A DNA stretch of 38,929 bases from Spirochaetes bacterium GWB1_60_80 (GCA_001829185.1 MIAR01000047.1:1-38929), one strand, 5' to 3'; shown: positions 15,704 to 23,593, counted from the first letter of the stretch. Numbers and translations are program-made. The notes: generated by a model from the sequence alone, not told the origin.

Positions 15704-17215
15704 CTACTTCCGGTGCTGCTTGATCTGTTCTTGCTTAAAGGCTTCGGTGAATTGCTCGAGCGTCTTGGTGAACTGCTTCTCACTCAGGAAGCCGAAGTCC
15801 TGGATGACCTGCGCGTCAATCTGGTCCCAGGCAATGCCATGGTGTTCAAATTCACAGAAGACATTGGCCAGGTAGACCGTAAAGACCACGTCCTTATAAT
15901 CGGTGGTCATCAAGCCCGGCTCGTGATGATAGCGGATACCAGCCACCAGGGACTCCGGGAAGTTCCACTTCTCGGCTACGCGTGCGCCGATCTCGGCGTG
16001 GTTCAGGCCGCCGGACAGATCCTCGAAGAAGCGCTTGTCGATACCCTTGTGCTGACAAAAGGCATCGATATGGTCCAGCAATTCCGGATGCACCGCCGAG
16101 AATACGATCTTGCCCATGTCGTGCAACATGCCACCAACGTAGGCATCGTCGGCCAGCAGGCGATTGTTGGGCTTGAAGTTCTTGGCCAGATTGTAGGCAT
16201 AGTAGGCACAGCGAAAACTATGATCCCATAGGGCCTTCTGATCCTCGGCGTTCTCGGCCGCGAATATCTTCTGCGAGCCGTATGAATATAGCAGGTTCTT
16301 GATGCCGCGCAGGCCGACCAGCTTGACGGCGTCGACAATATTGTCGACCCGGCGGGGCAGCATGAACTGCGCCGAGTTGACCAGCTTGAGCAAGTCGGCC
16401 GTCATGGCGGGGTCCATGGAAATATGGCGGGCGATGCTGACCATTTCCGATTTCGGGTCGCCGATCAGGCGCTGGATGGCCAAGATGTTCTCGGGGAACT
16501 GCGGCAAGCGACTGATGCGGTTGACTATCTCGTCGGTCAGGGCGGAAAGGTTCTCGATCTTGGTGGCGTTGACCGGTACCGTGATGCGTGCCACGGTCTC
16601 GCCGTTTTCGACCCGGATGTCGAAACACTCCTCCTCCAGGCCCATCTTGCGCAACATGAGCACCAGGATGACCAAGCCAAGCCCAGCGCCCTCCGTCGAA
16701 TCGAGAACCTGAGCCATAGCCTCCTCAAGCGAGTTGAATTTACGCGAGCGGGCCAACTTGTCCTGGATGCGGATGTATTCGGTGCGGGTAATCTCGACAT
16801 TATTACGCACCTCGAGTACCACATTGGAACCACGGGCCTGAAAAATCAGTTTGATATAATATTGTTTTTCTTTCTGCTTCTGCAGATAGTAGGAAATATT
16901 ATCCAGAGTATCGGCTTTGAACTGCTTCATGCCCTCTTCATATTCTTCTGGATCATTGAGGTTCAAGCCACGGGTTTCAAAATACACCCGCTTGGTGTTG
17001 GCCTTTTTAGCGTTCACGGCTAATTCACGCAAGCAATAGACCAAATAATCCTTAAGCCGGGCCTGCCCTAACTCATTGAGGAACACATCGAGCACTTCTT
17101 CCATATAAACTTCAATTTCATGAGGCAGGGTATAGGTCGTAATCGTCAGGGGGATGGCACTATGTGCCGCCTTTTTGATCCTGGCAACATCGACCACAAT
17201 CTCGTTTCCAGCCAT
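15704..17215 (-). CDS. HDOD signalling protein with N-terminal ATPase-like domain
   Basis: A 503-residue cytoplasmic protein. Residues about 1-225 resemble a GHKL/HATPase-type fold: YCLRELAVNAKKANTKR looks like an N-box, and STEGAGLGLVILVLMLRKMG looks like the G-box lid. Residues about 235-500 form an HDOD domain (RISRLPQFPENILAIQRL, ISMDPAMTADLLKLVNSAQF, VGLRGIKNLLYSYG, then a GGMLHDMGKIV segment retaining an HD pair, HAEIGARVAEKWNFPESLVAGIRYHHEP). HDOD domains are regulatory and often tied to c-di-GMP, chemotaxis or flagellar control. The start at 17215 has AAGGA about 8 bases upstream. It is divergent from the NtrC-like gene. The partner and output are unknown. Confidence 0.88.
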   Translation of the reverse strand: MAGNEIVVDVARIKKAAHSAIPLTITTYTLPHEIEVYMEEVLDVFLNELGQARLKDYLVYCLRELAVNAKKANTKRVYFETRGLNLNDPEEYEEGMKQFKADTLDNISYYLQKQKEKQYYIKLIFQARGSNVVLEVRNNVEITRTEYIRIQDKLARSRKFNSLEEAMAQVLDSTEGAGLGLVILVLMLRKMGLEEECFDIRVENGETVARITVPVNATKIENLSALTDEIVNRISRLPQFPENILAIQRLIGDPKSEMVSIARHISMDPAMTADLLKLVNSAQFMLPRRVDNIVDAVKLVGLRGIKNLLYSYGSQKIFAAENAEDQKALWDHSFRCAYYAYNLAKNFKPNNRLLADDAYVGGMLHDMGKIVFSAVHPELLDHIDAFCQHKGIDKRFFEDLSGGLNHAEIGARVAEKWNFPESLVAGIRYHHEPGLMTTDYKDVVFTVYLANVFCEFEHHGIAWDQIDAQVIQDFGFLSEKQFTKTLEQFTEAFKQEQIKQHRK

Positions 17216-17426
17216 GTTTCATCCTTGGGCAACTTTTTGGATAGCAATTCGCACTATTCAGCTTATATTTGACTTTAAAGATAATGCAAAGTTCCGCACC
17301 GCGCAAGCCCAATTCCACGTCGGCTGATCTTAGAACAACCCTGTCAATAATCCAAGTTCTGATATATCAATGAAATTAATTTCATATTTGTTACGTGTCT
17401 CTCTCAATGACTCGTACTATGGGCAC

Positions 17427-18626
17427 GTGAAGCGAGTATTGGTCGTAAATCAACAACCAGAAGATCATCACTACTACAGTCTGATCTTGTCGGATCGTTA
17501 CCAGACGGAGTGCACCACCAAGGTGGACGAGGCCTGTCAACGGCTGGCAGAAGAGGCTTTCAGTTTTGTATTGCTTGATATCAGCTCCTGTTCTCCCGCC
17601 GAGTGCCGCCAACAAGTTGGTTTGCTCTGCGCTAGACTGCGCCGCGCCAATCTGGTATGTACCGGTCCAGCCGAGGCAACCGAGCTGGTGATCGCCGCCG
17701 TAAAAAGCGGCGCCTCCCATTACCTGAGCACGCCAGTACAGCCAGCTGGTTTATTAAGCAGCCTGTTGCAGCTCAGCAGCCAAGCCGTAGGTGAGGATAC
17801 CCCGAGCTACGCGGCACCGCCAGCCAGTTCAACGGTCGTCATCAGCCACCAGGCCACAGAGAGCACCCTGCACGGCAGCAGCCAGGCTATGCGCCAAGTT
17901 CGGGAAACCATCGCGCTCTATGCCCAGGACGATGCCAGTGTCCTGATCGTCGGCGATACCGGCACCGGCAAGGAACTGGCGGCCAAGGCCATCCACCGCT
18001 TGTCGCCGCGCCAGCACTCGCCTTTTGTCCCGGTCGATTGCGCCTCGCTACCGGAGACCTTGGCAGAAAGCATCCTGTTTGGCGCCGAGAAAGGCGCCTA
18101 TACCGACGCCTTCCAGCGCAAAGGCATCTTCGAAGAAGCCGACTCCGGTACGGTGTTCCTGGATGAATTGGCTGAGCTGCCGCTGTGTGTCCAAGCCAAG
18201 TTGCTGCGGACTGTCGAGACGCGCCGTTGCAGCCGCTTGGGTTCCCACCGCCAAATCGAGTTTGACATCAGGCTGGTTTCAGCCACCAATGCCCGGCACC
18301 TGCAGGATGAAAGACTCTTCCGGCCCGATCTACTGAGCCGTCTGGACACCCTCGTTCTGGAATTGCCACCCTTGCGCGCTCATCCTGAAGACATACCGGA
18401 ACTGACCACTCATTTCATGAACCTGAAACGCGTCATCAAACCGCTGGCCAGCCTGGCGCTGGAAAAGCTGCAAAGCTGGCACTGGCCATGCAATGTCCGA
18501 GAGTTAAAAAACGTCATAACCAGAGCTTGTGTCCTGGCTAGAAACAAGGAAATCATTGGGATTGACGACATCCAGATCAGTCAATTGCAGCGCTGGACCG
18601 GTTACCAGCGAACTTTGTTAGGTTAG
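17427..18626 (+). CDS. NtrC-like AAA+ protein with degenerate receiver and no DNA-binding domain
   Basis: About 399 residues from GTG 17427; an ATG at 17370 would add 19 residues, but homologous receivers begin at RVLVV. The receiver-like domain (1-115) keeps Asp 51 (LLDIS) and Thr 79 but lacks the acidic pair (NQQ at 8-10) and has Thr-Pro instead of Lys-Pro at 102-103. The AAA+ domain (about 148-385) has Walker A GDTGTGKE (176-183), Walker B FLDEL (244-248) and the arginine-finger region FRPDLLSRLD. The sigma-54-contact loop GAFTGA reads GAYTDA (223-228). The protein ends after the AAA+ lid (NVRELKNVITRAC) without a Fis-type helix-turn-helix. It is therefore unlikely to be a conventional sigma-54 activator. 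The start sits 6 bases after TACTAT with no Shine-Dalgarno, though the -35 is weak. Confidence 0.85.
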   Translation: MKRVLVVNQQPEDHHYYSLILSDRYQTECTTKVDEACQRLAEEAFSFVLLDISSCSPAECRQQVGLLCARLRRANLVCTGPAEATELVIAAVKSGASHYLSTPVQPAGLLSSLLQLSSQAVGEDTPSYAAPPASSTVVISHQATESTLHGSSQAMRQVRETIALYAQDDASVLIVGDTGTGKELAAKAIHRLSPRQHSPFVPVDCASLPETLAESILFGAEKGAYTDAFQRKGIFEEADSGTVFLDELAELPLCVQAKLLRTVETRRCSRLGSHRQIEFDIRLVSATNARHLQDERLFRPDLLSRLDTLVLELPPLRAHPEDIPELTTHFMNLKRVIKPLASLALEKLQSWHWPCNVRELKNVITRACVLARNKEIIGIDDIQISQLQRWTGYQRTLLG

Positions 18627-18653
18627 ACTATCAAAGACGCGATCGCTAGCAGC

Positions 18654-18696
18654 AGCCTGCTAAAGCGGCTGTAGCCCGCTAGAGCGCTAGCAGGCT
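18654..18696. terminator. Hairpin between convergent genes
   Basis: AGCCTGCTA at 18654-18662 pairs with TAGCAGGCT at 18688-18696, with an inner AGCGG/CCGCT-type stem. It covers the last codons of the minus-strand gene ending at 18679 and follows the NtrC-like gene. No T-run, so it is only a candidate terminator. Confidence 0.4.
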
Positions 18697-19134
18697 ACGT
18701 ACTCGCACCAGCAATGCCAGTTGGCCGGCGGCATCCGTGATCAGCACCGGCGCATGTACCAGAACCATTACCTGTTGCCCTTCCATTCCTCGGAAATATT
18801 CATCGAAGGCTGGGTCGTCCACCAACAGGTAAATAACAAAAAGCTGCAAATCAAAGTCATCCTGCCAAGCGGCGGACTGCAGCGTCACAATCAGTTGATA
18901 CGGATCCTCAGCCTCGCTGGCGACGGCGCCAAGGGCACCACGCAGCAGGAAATCCTGTTGCGCCAACCCCGCCAGAATTGTAGCGGCGTCATCCTGCCCG
19001 GCTAAACGAGCCAAGGCGATAACATCGTAGCGCAGGTTGAGGTGAACTTCGACCTCCGCTTCGCCGACCCGCAAGGCCTGGGCAGACAGCCCAACAGTCA
19101 GGCAAAACACAATCAGCCAGCAGATTTTCTTCAT
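18679..19134 (-). CDS. Small exported hypothetical protein
   Basis: A 151-residue protein of unknown function. A clear signal peptide (MKKICWLIVFCLTVGLSAQA) is followed by an acidic, helical-looking mature domain (YDVIALARLAGQDDAATILAGL, DDPYQLIVTLQSAAWQDD, then VFIYLLV and VMVLVHAPVLITDAAG-like strands). The ATG at 19134 is chosen because GGGAGG lies 7 bases upstream and the signal peptide begins there; an open frame upstream to 19215 lacks both. It lies 111 bases downstream of the TrmJ-like gene on the same strand. Confidence 0.78.
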   Translation of the reverse strand: MKKICWLIVFCLTVGLSAQALRVGEAEVEVHLNLRYDVIALARLAGQDDAATILAGLAQQDFLLRGALGAVASEAEDPYQLIVTLQSAAWQDDFDLQLFVIYLLVDDPAFDEYFRGMEGQQVMVLVHAPVLITDAAGQLALLVRVRSLLAL

Positions 19135-19245
19135 GAAGCCTCCCCACATACTCACCGTTTCCCAACAGGCCGATCGCCGGCAATGCAGCGACGACACTGG
19201 CAGATTGCACTGCAAAGACTACTACCAGAGCTGACAGCGGTCAAG

Positions 19246-19992
19246 TCATTTGGCCGAAAAACAATCGAGCGCTTCGCCCGTTGGCTCAGTCGTCCGACCT
19301 TCTGCCAGGGCCGCGTACTTGCCAAACAGATCGGCCAAGCGCTGCAGCTCCCGTGTCGACAAACCAGCCCGGGCGCATAGTTCGCGCAGGAAGATCGCCG
19401 TATTCTCGCGGCCGCTAATCTTGAAAAAGCCGAGCCGCGCCAAGCGCTCCACCATGCCATCCACAGCCGGGATCAATTCCGCCCGCTCCGCCGCCACGCG
19501 CCCGTCAAGGGCTGGCCCAGCCAGACGCCGCAACTCCCAACAGGCCAGCTGTACGGCCTGGGCTACATTCAGCGACGGCATGGCCGGGTCGGTCGGAATG
19601 AACACCGCATCGTCGCAGCTACCCAATTCAGCGCTAGACAAGCCATCGCGCTCGTTGCCGAAAACCAGGGCGATTGGTCCGGCGGGACGTTCCACCCGCG
19701 CAGCCGCCCATTGCCGAATATCAAGTGCCTGCTTGCGGCGCTGCCCACCCCGGCGCGAAAAGGCCGCCGCGTAGGCCACATCCTGCAAGGCGGCGTCCAG
19801 ACTGGGAAAGCGCGCGGCTTTTTCATACAGGGGCCAAGCCGCTAAAGACCAGGTACGAACCTGCACTGGATCATGGTCCGGACAGGCCGCCAACCGCAGT
19901 TCCCGGCAGCCCATGCTGGCCATAGCCCGGCAAATCGCCCCGACATTTCCGGCCGATTCCACCCGACACAAAACAATCAGCACGCTGTCCAT
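19246..19992 (-). CDS. trmJ: TrmJ-like SpoU-class RNA methyltransferase
   Basis: A 248-residue SAM-dependent 2'-O-ribose methyltransferase of the SPOUT class, probably acting on position 32 of tRNA like TrmJ. Family motifs: VESAGNVGAICRAMASMG (motif 1 with the catalytic Arg), IALVFGNERDGLSSAEL (motif 2) and PTDPAMPSLNVAQAVQLACWE (motif 3, the knot). The length fits TrmJ better than TrmL (about 155). The ATG at 19992 is used; a TTG precedes it by one codon. No convincing Shine-Dalgarno is seen, and the promoter must share the 51-base divergent gap with the SDR gene. Confidence 0.85.
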   Translation of the reverse strand: MDSVLIVLCRVESAGNVGAICRAMASMGCRELRLAACPDHDPVQVRTWSLAAWPLYEKAARFPSLDAALQDVAYAAAFSRRGGQRRKQALDIRQWAAARVERPAGPIALVFGNERDGLSSAELGSCDDAVFIPTDPAMPSLNVAQAVQLACWELRRLAGPALDGRVAAERAELIPAVDGMVERLARLGFFKISGRENTAIFLRELCARAGLSTRELQRLADLFGKYAALAEGRTTEPTGEALDCFSAK

Positions 19993-20008
19993 CAATCCAG
20001 TGCCATCT

Positions 20009-20037
20009 TTGCCTTACCCAGCAAAAAAAGTTATACT
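20009..20037 (+). promoter_or_regulatory. Promoter of the SDR gene (leaderless type)
   Basis: TTGCCT at 20009-20014, a 17-base spacer, TATACT at 20032-20037, six bases, ATG at 20044. Confidence 0.72.
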
Positions 20038-20043
20038 GACGGC

Positions 20044-20799
20044 ATGATACCAGAAACAGGCGCTCCCGGACAATCATTGCGCTTCCTTATCCTGGGCGGC
20101 TCGGGCGGCATCGGTCGGGCGGTGGCCAACGCCGTGGCCAGCCGGGATTGCCACCTGATAGTGCACGGCCGCGATCAGGCCAAACTCGACGCGGTATGCG
20201 ACCAACTGCGCCAGCAAGACGGCAGTCGCGCGACGCTGACCAGTCTCTGCCTGGACTTGGATGATACCAGCCTATTGCCACTACTGCTCCCGCAAGTAGA
20301 AGCCTGCGACTGCCTGGCCATCTGTCGCGGCAGCTTTGTGCACAAGCGCTTGGCGCAGACCAGCCCGGCGGATTGGCAGAGCACAGTGTACAGTAACTTA
20401 ACCTTGCCTGGCATCCTGGCGGCGGCTGCGGCAGCGGCCATGGCCGGGCGCGGCTTCGGCCGCATCCTGCTTTTCGGCGGCACCCGGACCGACGCCATCC
20501 GCGGTTACCGACACAATGCGGCCTATGCCGCGGCCAAGACCGGCCTGGCGGTAGTGGTCAAATCCATCGCCGCAGAGTATGCCAGCCATGGCGTTTCAGC
20601 CTGCCTGATCTGCCCAGGCTTCGTGGACACCGAATACCTGCCAGCTGATCTGCGCCAAAGACTGATCGCTTTGTCGCCACGCCAACGCCTGATTCCGCCG
20701 CCCCGCATTGCCAGACTGGCGCTTACCCTGTTGGATGGCCTAATGGATACCGCCAATGGCGCGGTAATAAATGCTGATGAAGGCTTGTATTCCATTTAA
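20044..20799 (+). CDS. Short-chain dehydrogenase/reductase (FabG-like)
   Basis: A 251-residue NAD(P)H-dependent oxidoreductase with a Rossmann fold. The cofactor loop is GGSGGIGRAVA (variant of TGxxxGxG) near residue 17. The catalytic YxxxK is in NAAYAAAKTGLAVVVKSIAAEY, followed by CLICPGFVDTEYL, which is typical after the active site. The position of the catalytic Ser is occupied by LLFGGTRTDAI, where a Thr rather than a Ser precedes the Tyr, so activity needs testing. The substrate is unknown; FabG-type 3-oxoacyl reduction is one possibility. The start is leaderless as described for its promoter. Confidence 0.9.
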   Translation: MIPETGAPGQSLRFLILGGSGGIGRAVANAVASRDCHLIVHGRDQAKLDAVCDQLRQQDGSRATLTSLCLDLDDTSLLPLLLPQVEACDCLAICRGSFVHKRLAQTSPADWQSTVYSNLTLPGILAAAAAAAMAGRGFGRILLFGGTRTDAIRGYRHNAAYAAAKTGLAVVVKSIAAEYASHGVSACLICPGFVDTEYLPADLRQRLIALSPRQRLIPPPRIARLALTLLDGLMDTANGAVINADEGLYSI

Positions 20800-20814
20800 A
20801 TACTCATATAATTC

Positions 20815-20843
20815 TTTACAAACCGGTATGGGCGTTTTATAGT
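20815..20843 (+). promoter_or_regulatory. Orphan promoter-like sequence
   Basis: TTTACA at 20815-20820, a 17-base spacer and TATAGT at 20838-20843, just after the SDR stop codon. The only small open frame behind it (20870-20947, 25 codons) has no ribosome site. It may give the STAS gene a second, longer leader, or an untranslated RNA. Confidence 0.35.
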
Positions 20844-20951
20844 TATGGCCTAACCCGGTTTTCGGGCATCATGGCGTCAACAAAACCTCGCTCGCATAAT
20901 AGACTGAAATTTGTCGACTTTTCTGCCGAAGATTTGACAAAGCATTGACGT

Positions 20952-20979
20952 TTGACTAGGATTGGATTTAGTATATAGT
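20952..20979 (+). promoter_or_regulatory. Promoter of the STAS/zinc-ribbon gene
   Basis: TTGACT at 20952-20957, a 16-base spacer and TATAGT at 20974-20979. It is preceded by two further TTGAC words (from 20936 and 20945). The leader is about 30 bases with a GAGGAG ribosome site. Confidence 0.55.
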
Positions 20980-21017
20980 GGTGTTGGCCCTGCAGAAATG
21001 CCGGGAAGAGGAGTATC

Positions 21018-21569
21018 ATGACAAACAACGATATCGTTCCTGGATTTGACGATGAAAAGGACGATAGCCTAAAGATTCGGCTCCAAAAAATAGACCATGT
21101 AGAAAATTGCCTGGCTCTCTTCCTCACCGGTTATATCGACACCTACAATTCTAATTTTTTCCAAAAACGGGTTGGCAAGGCTATCGACAATAGTTTCTCC
21201 CGACTCATCTTCAGCTGCGGTGGCCTCAGCTATGTCTCATCCACCGGCATCGGCAGCTTTACAGCCTTCCTGAAAGCCGTAAAACCACGGAGCGGCGATA
21301 TCGTCTTGCTGGAAATTCAGCCTAAAGTATACGAAGTCTTCCAGCTCCTCGGTTTTTCGCAATTTTTTAACATCAAGGACAATCTTGACGAGGCGACCGC
21401 TTTCTTCCAGCAAGGCACAACCGTTAATAGCCAATCTATATTCCCTAAAATTTTTTCCTGCCCAATTTGTAACCGCAAGCTGAAGGCGGCCAAACCAGGC
21501 CGTTTCCGTTGTTCCGAGTGTAAAACTATCCTGGCAATCGATAATTCCGGCCAGGTATTCCTAGGTTGA
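21018..21569 (+). CDS. STAS-domain protein with C-terminal zinc ribbon
   Basis: A 183-residue cytoplasmic protein. Residues about 20-125 form a STAS domain of the anti-sigma-factor-antagonist type. The loop LSYVSSTGIGSF carries the Ser-Thr-Gly where such proteins are phosphorylated, with Ser replacing the usual Asp before it. Residues about 140-183 form a small zinc ribbon with CPICNRKL and CSECKTIL (two CxxC pairs). In the classical system, STAS proteins bind anti-sigma kinases; no kinase lies nearby except the ATPase-like/HDOD protein 4 kb away. The fusion with a zinc ribbon is unusual and might add RNA, DNA or protein contact. The start has GAGGAG 7 bases upstream. Confidence 0.85.
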   Translation: MTNNDIVPGFDDEKDDSLKIRLQKIDHVENCLALFLTGYIDTYNSNFFQKRVGKAIDNSFSRLIFSCGGLSYVSSTGIGSFTAFLKAVKPRSGDIVLLEIQPKVYEVFQLLGFSQFFNIKDNLDEATAFFQQGTTVNSQSIFPKIFSCPICNRKLKAAKPGRFRCSECKTILAIDNSGQVFLG

Positions 21570-21591
21570 TACCAGGCAACCGCCTGGTATC
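21568..21591 (+). terminator. Perfect hairpin at the end of the STAS gene
   Basis: A ten-pair stem, GATACCAGGC (21568-21577) and GCCTGGTATC (21582-21591), with an AACC loop, overlapping the stop codon. No T-run follows, so it may stabilise the 3' end rather than terminate. Confidence 0.5.
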
Positions 21592-21861
21592 TGTCACTTG
21601 CCGTCGCCATTTCAGAATAGCTGTTTCCAGAATGGGTTTCCTTCACGGCTGACCGCTTGGTTACCGTGGTGCTGAGGGTGGGGCTGAAAACCACGCCGGG
21701 TTTAGATCATGCCGCCGTTACCGGAACGCGGCATGCCGGAAATTGCCAGGATTCTTCGCGGAGAGCGACGTCAACGGTGTTGGCTGGCTTTTCGTTGAGC
21801 ATATGGCCGCCGTGCAAATCGCTTTGTCCGGCGGGAAGCACAACTGGAATGGAGGAACGTA
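21592..21861 (+). other. Gene-free leader region of the YbjN-like/PspA operon
   Basis: About 270 bases with no convincing gene. It presumably holds the promoter of the downstream operon. The best vegetative-type match is TTGGCT with TATGGC after 16 bases (around 21780-21808), which is weak. No good sigma-54 -24/-12 pair was found, although PspA operons in enterobacteria use one. Confidence 0.4.
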
Positions 21862-22245
21862 ATGGCTGGGCTCACCAAGGTCGAAAGTTATCTTATGGAT
21901 CTCAATCTCAGCTACCAGGAATTAAACGAAGGAACCTACTTCATCAACGATGAAACCCGCGGCCTGCCGGGCGTAGTGGTAACCATCGACGATCCGGTAG
22001 TCATCATCCGTGCCAAGGTTATGGACATGCCCAAAATCGTGGACCCGGTGCTCTTCAAGACGCTATTGACCTTAAATGCCGCCGGAGTCGCCCATGGCGC
22101 TTACGCGATCGAAGGTGATGAAATCATCCTAATCGACACCCTGCAATTTGAATCCATGGACAAGGGCGACTTCGAGGCCAGTATCGATTCCATCGGCTTG
22201 GCGCTGGGCGAACACTACAGTGTGCTTGGTAAATTCCGGAACTAA
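21862..22245 (+). CDS. YbjN / CesT-chaperone-like protein
   Basis: A 127-residue acidic protein. The arrangement ESYLMDLNLSYQELNEGTYFI, VVTIDDPVVIIRAKVMDMP, LLTLNAAGVAHGAYAIEGDEIILIDTL, then a C-terminal helix, matches the YbjN domain, whose fold resembles type III secretion chaperones. YbjN-like proteins are usually stress-linked adaptors without catalytic residues. ATG 21862 has GGAGG 8 bases upstream. It lies 17 bases before pspA with another strong ribosome site between, so they form one operon. I infer that it is a PspA partner. Confidence 0.8.
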   Translation: MAGLTKVESYLMDLNLSYQELNEGTYFINDETRGLPGVVVTIDDPVVIIRAKVMDMPKIVDPVLFKTLLTLNAAGVAHGAYAIEGDEIILIDTLQFESMDKGDFEASIDSIGLALGEHYSVLGKFRN

Positions 22246-22262
22246 CACAGAGGAGGTATTCC

Positions 22263-22967
22263 ATGGGTATTTTTGACCGTTTCAAGAGAGTCGTTACTTC
22301 CAATATCAACGACATGATTTCCAAGGCTGAAGATCCGGAAAAGATGCTTAACCAGCTGATCATCGACATGAACCAGCAGATGATTGAATCCAAAAAGGCC
22401 GTCGCCCTGGCTATTGCCGACGAAAAAAAGATCGAACGCGAATTGTTGGAACAAAAGCGCCAGGCCGATGAATGGGAGCGCAAGGCTGTCATGGCCGTCA
22501 AAGCCAACCGCGATGACCTGGCCAAGGAAGCCCTGACCCGCAAGCAGGAATTAGACACCTACTACAATCAGTTGCGCCCGCAGTGGGAGTCCCAGAAGGC
22601 CGCAGTCGAGAAGCTTAAGGAAACCTTGCGTACGCTTCAGAACAAAATCGACGAAGCCAGCCGCAAGAAGAATATCCTCATCGCTCGTGCCAAACGCGCC
22701 GAGGCTCAGGAGAAAATCCAGAAAACCCTTACTGGTATGGCCAGCAACGCCAGTGCCTTCGATACCTTCGACCGCATGGCCAAAAAGGTCGACGAGATTG
22801 AGGCCCGGGCCGAGGCTCACGCCGAACTGGCCAATCTCAATACCACTGCCACCCTGGAAAATGAATTCGCCAAGCTGGAATCCTCCGGCGCCGGCGCCGA
22901 TGCCATGCTCGAGGAACTGAAGCGTAAAATGGTGACCGATTCCAGCGGAACCGCGACCCCCAGCTGA
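22263..22967 (+). CDS. pspA: PspA/IM30 family envelope-stress protein
   Basis: A 234-residue peripheral membrane protein of the ESCRT-III-like PspA/Vipp1 family. It opens with the amphipathic helix MGIFDRFKRVVTSNINDMI and continues as long charged coiled coils (about 25-215) with family segments such as AEDPEKMLNQLI, LAIADEKKIERELLE, AKEALTRKQELDTYYNQL and AFDTFDRMAKKVDEIEARAEA. PspA coats damaged inner membrane and helps keep the proton gradient. The start has AGGAGG 7 bases upstream. The stop overlaps the next gene's ATG (ATGA). No PspB/C homologue lies in the window; the flanking partners here are the YbjN-like protein and a wHTH regulator. Confidence 0.95.
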   Translation: MGIFDRFKRVVTSNINDMISKAEDPEKMLNQLIIDMNQQMIESKKAVALAIADEKKIERELLEQKRQADEWERKAVMAVKANRDDLAKEALTRKQELDTYYNQLRPQWESQKAAVEKLKETLRTLQNKIDEASRKKNILIARAKRAEAQEKIQKTLTGMASNASAFDTFDRMAKKVDEIEARAEAHAELANLNTTATLENEFAKLESSGAGADAMLEELKRKMVTDSSGTATPS

Positions 22968-23593
22968 TGACTGGCATGCGCATCCTCTTCGCAGGGTCCG
23001 CGGCCGATTATCGTAACGCTACCGGAGGGGAAGGCTGCCTGCAGGCACCCTTCCTCTTTTTTTGCACCGTGGACGCCGGTGACCAGCTTAATTCAGACGT
23101 CGACATCCAGCTAGTGCCGTATCGGCAATACTTTGTCCGCATGGCCGACACTCCAGTGCCCCCAGCCACGTGCCCTATCCTTGTCAGCGGCCCGTCCAAC
23201 GCCATGGCCGAAGCCTTGGCCTGCGGTTGCGCCGACTATCTGGTCGAGCCGTGGAGCGATGATGAACTACTGGCCCGAGCCGGCCGCTGTGCCTGTTTCG
23301 CGCTTGCCGGCCAAGAAATCAGCTTCCATGGTCTCCAGGTGCGCGGTCCGGGGGGCGAGAAGATACTCGGACCGGACGAGGCATACCTGCTGCGCCTCTT
23401 GCTAGCCAATCGCCGTTCCGGTATCTCACGCCAGCATCTGGCCAGCCTGTTGCGCCTTCCAGAGGGTGGCCGGGCAATTGATATGCGAATATCGCGACTC
23501 CGACGTTACCTACAAGCCATCAGCCGCAACCTGTCGCCTGGCTGGTTGCGCTCCCGGCGAGGTGTCTATTGCCTGACTAGTTCCATCGACTAA
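22967..23593 (+). CDS. OmpR-type winged-helix regulator with degenerate receiver
   Basis: A 208-residue protein. The C-terminal part (about 120-205) is an OmpR/PhoB-type winged helix (ILGPDEAYLLRLLLANRRSGISRQHLASLL, IDMRISRLRRYLQAI, WLRSRRGVYCL). The N-terminal 115 residues resemble only the second half of a receiver (ILVSGPSNAMAEALACGCADYLVEPWSDDELLARA). No phosphorylatable Asp or acidic pair is visible, and the conserved Lys is replaced (VEPW). Phosphorylation-independent control is therefore expected. Its start overlaps the pspA stop (an alternative ATG is 9 bases on), so it is co-translated with PspA and probably regulates this operon; that is inference. Confidence 0.82.
   Translation: MTGMRILFAGSAADYRNATGGEGCLQAPFLFFCTVDAGDQLNSDVDIQLVPYRQYFVRMADTPVPPATCPILVSGPSNAMAEALACGCADYLVEPWSDDELLARAGRCACFALAGQEISFHGLQVRGPGGEKILGPDEAYLLRLLLANRRSGISRQHLASLLRLPEGGRAIDMRISRLRRYLQAISRNLSPGWLRSRRGVYCLTSSID

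Noticed and set aside
20900-20935. Sigma-28 promoter upstream of the STAS gene
   Set aside because: GCCGAAGA is present but the -35 TAAA is poor and the -10 has mismatches; a vegetative-type promoter fits better.
21780-21810. Sigma-54 promoter for the PspA operon
   Set aside because: GG and GC elements do not occur with the required 10-base separation.
21657-21953. 98-codon plus-strand frame before and into the YbjN-like gene
   Set aside because: Overlaps a gene with a strong ribosome site in another frame and has no coherent domain.
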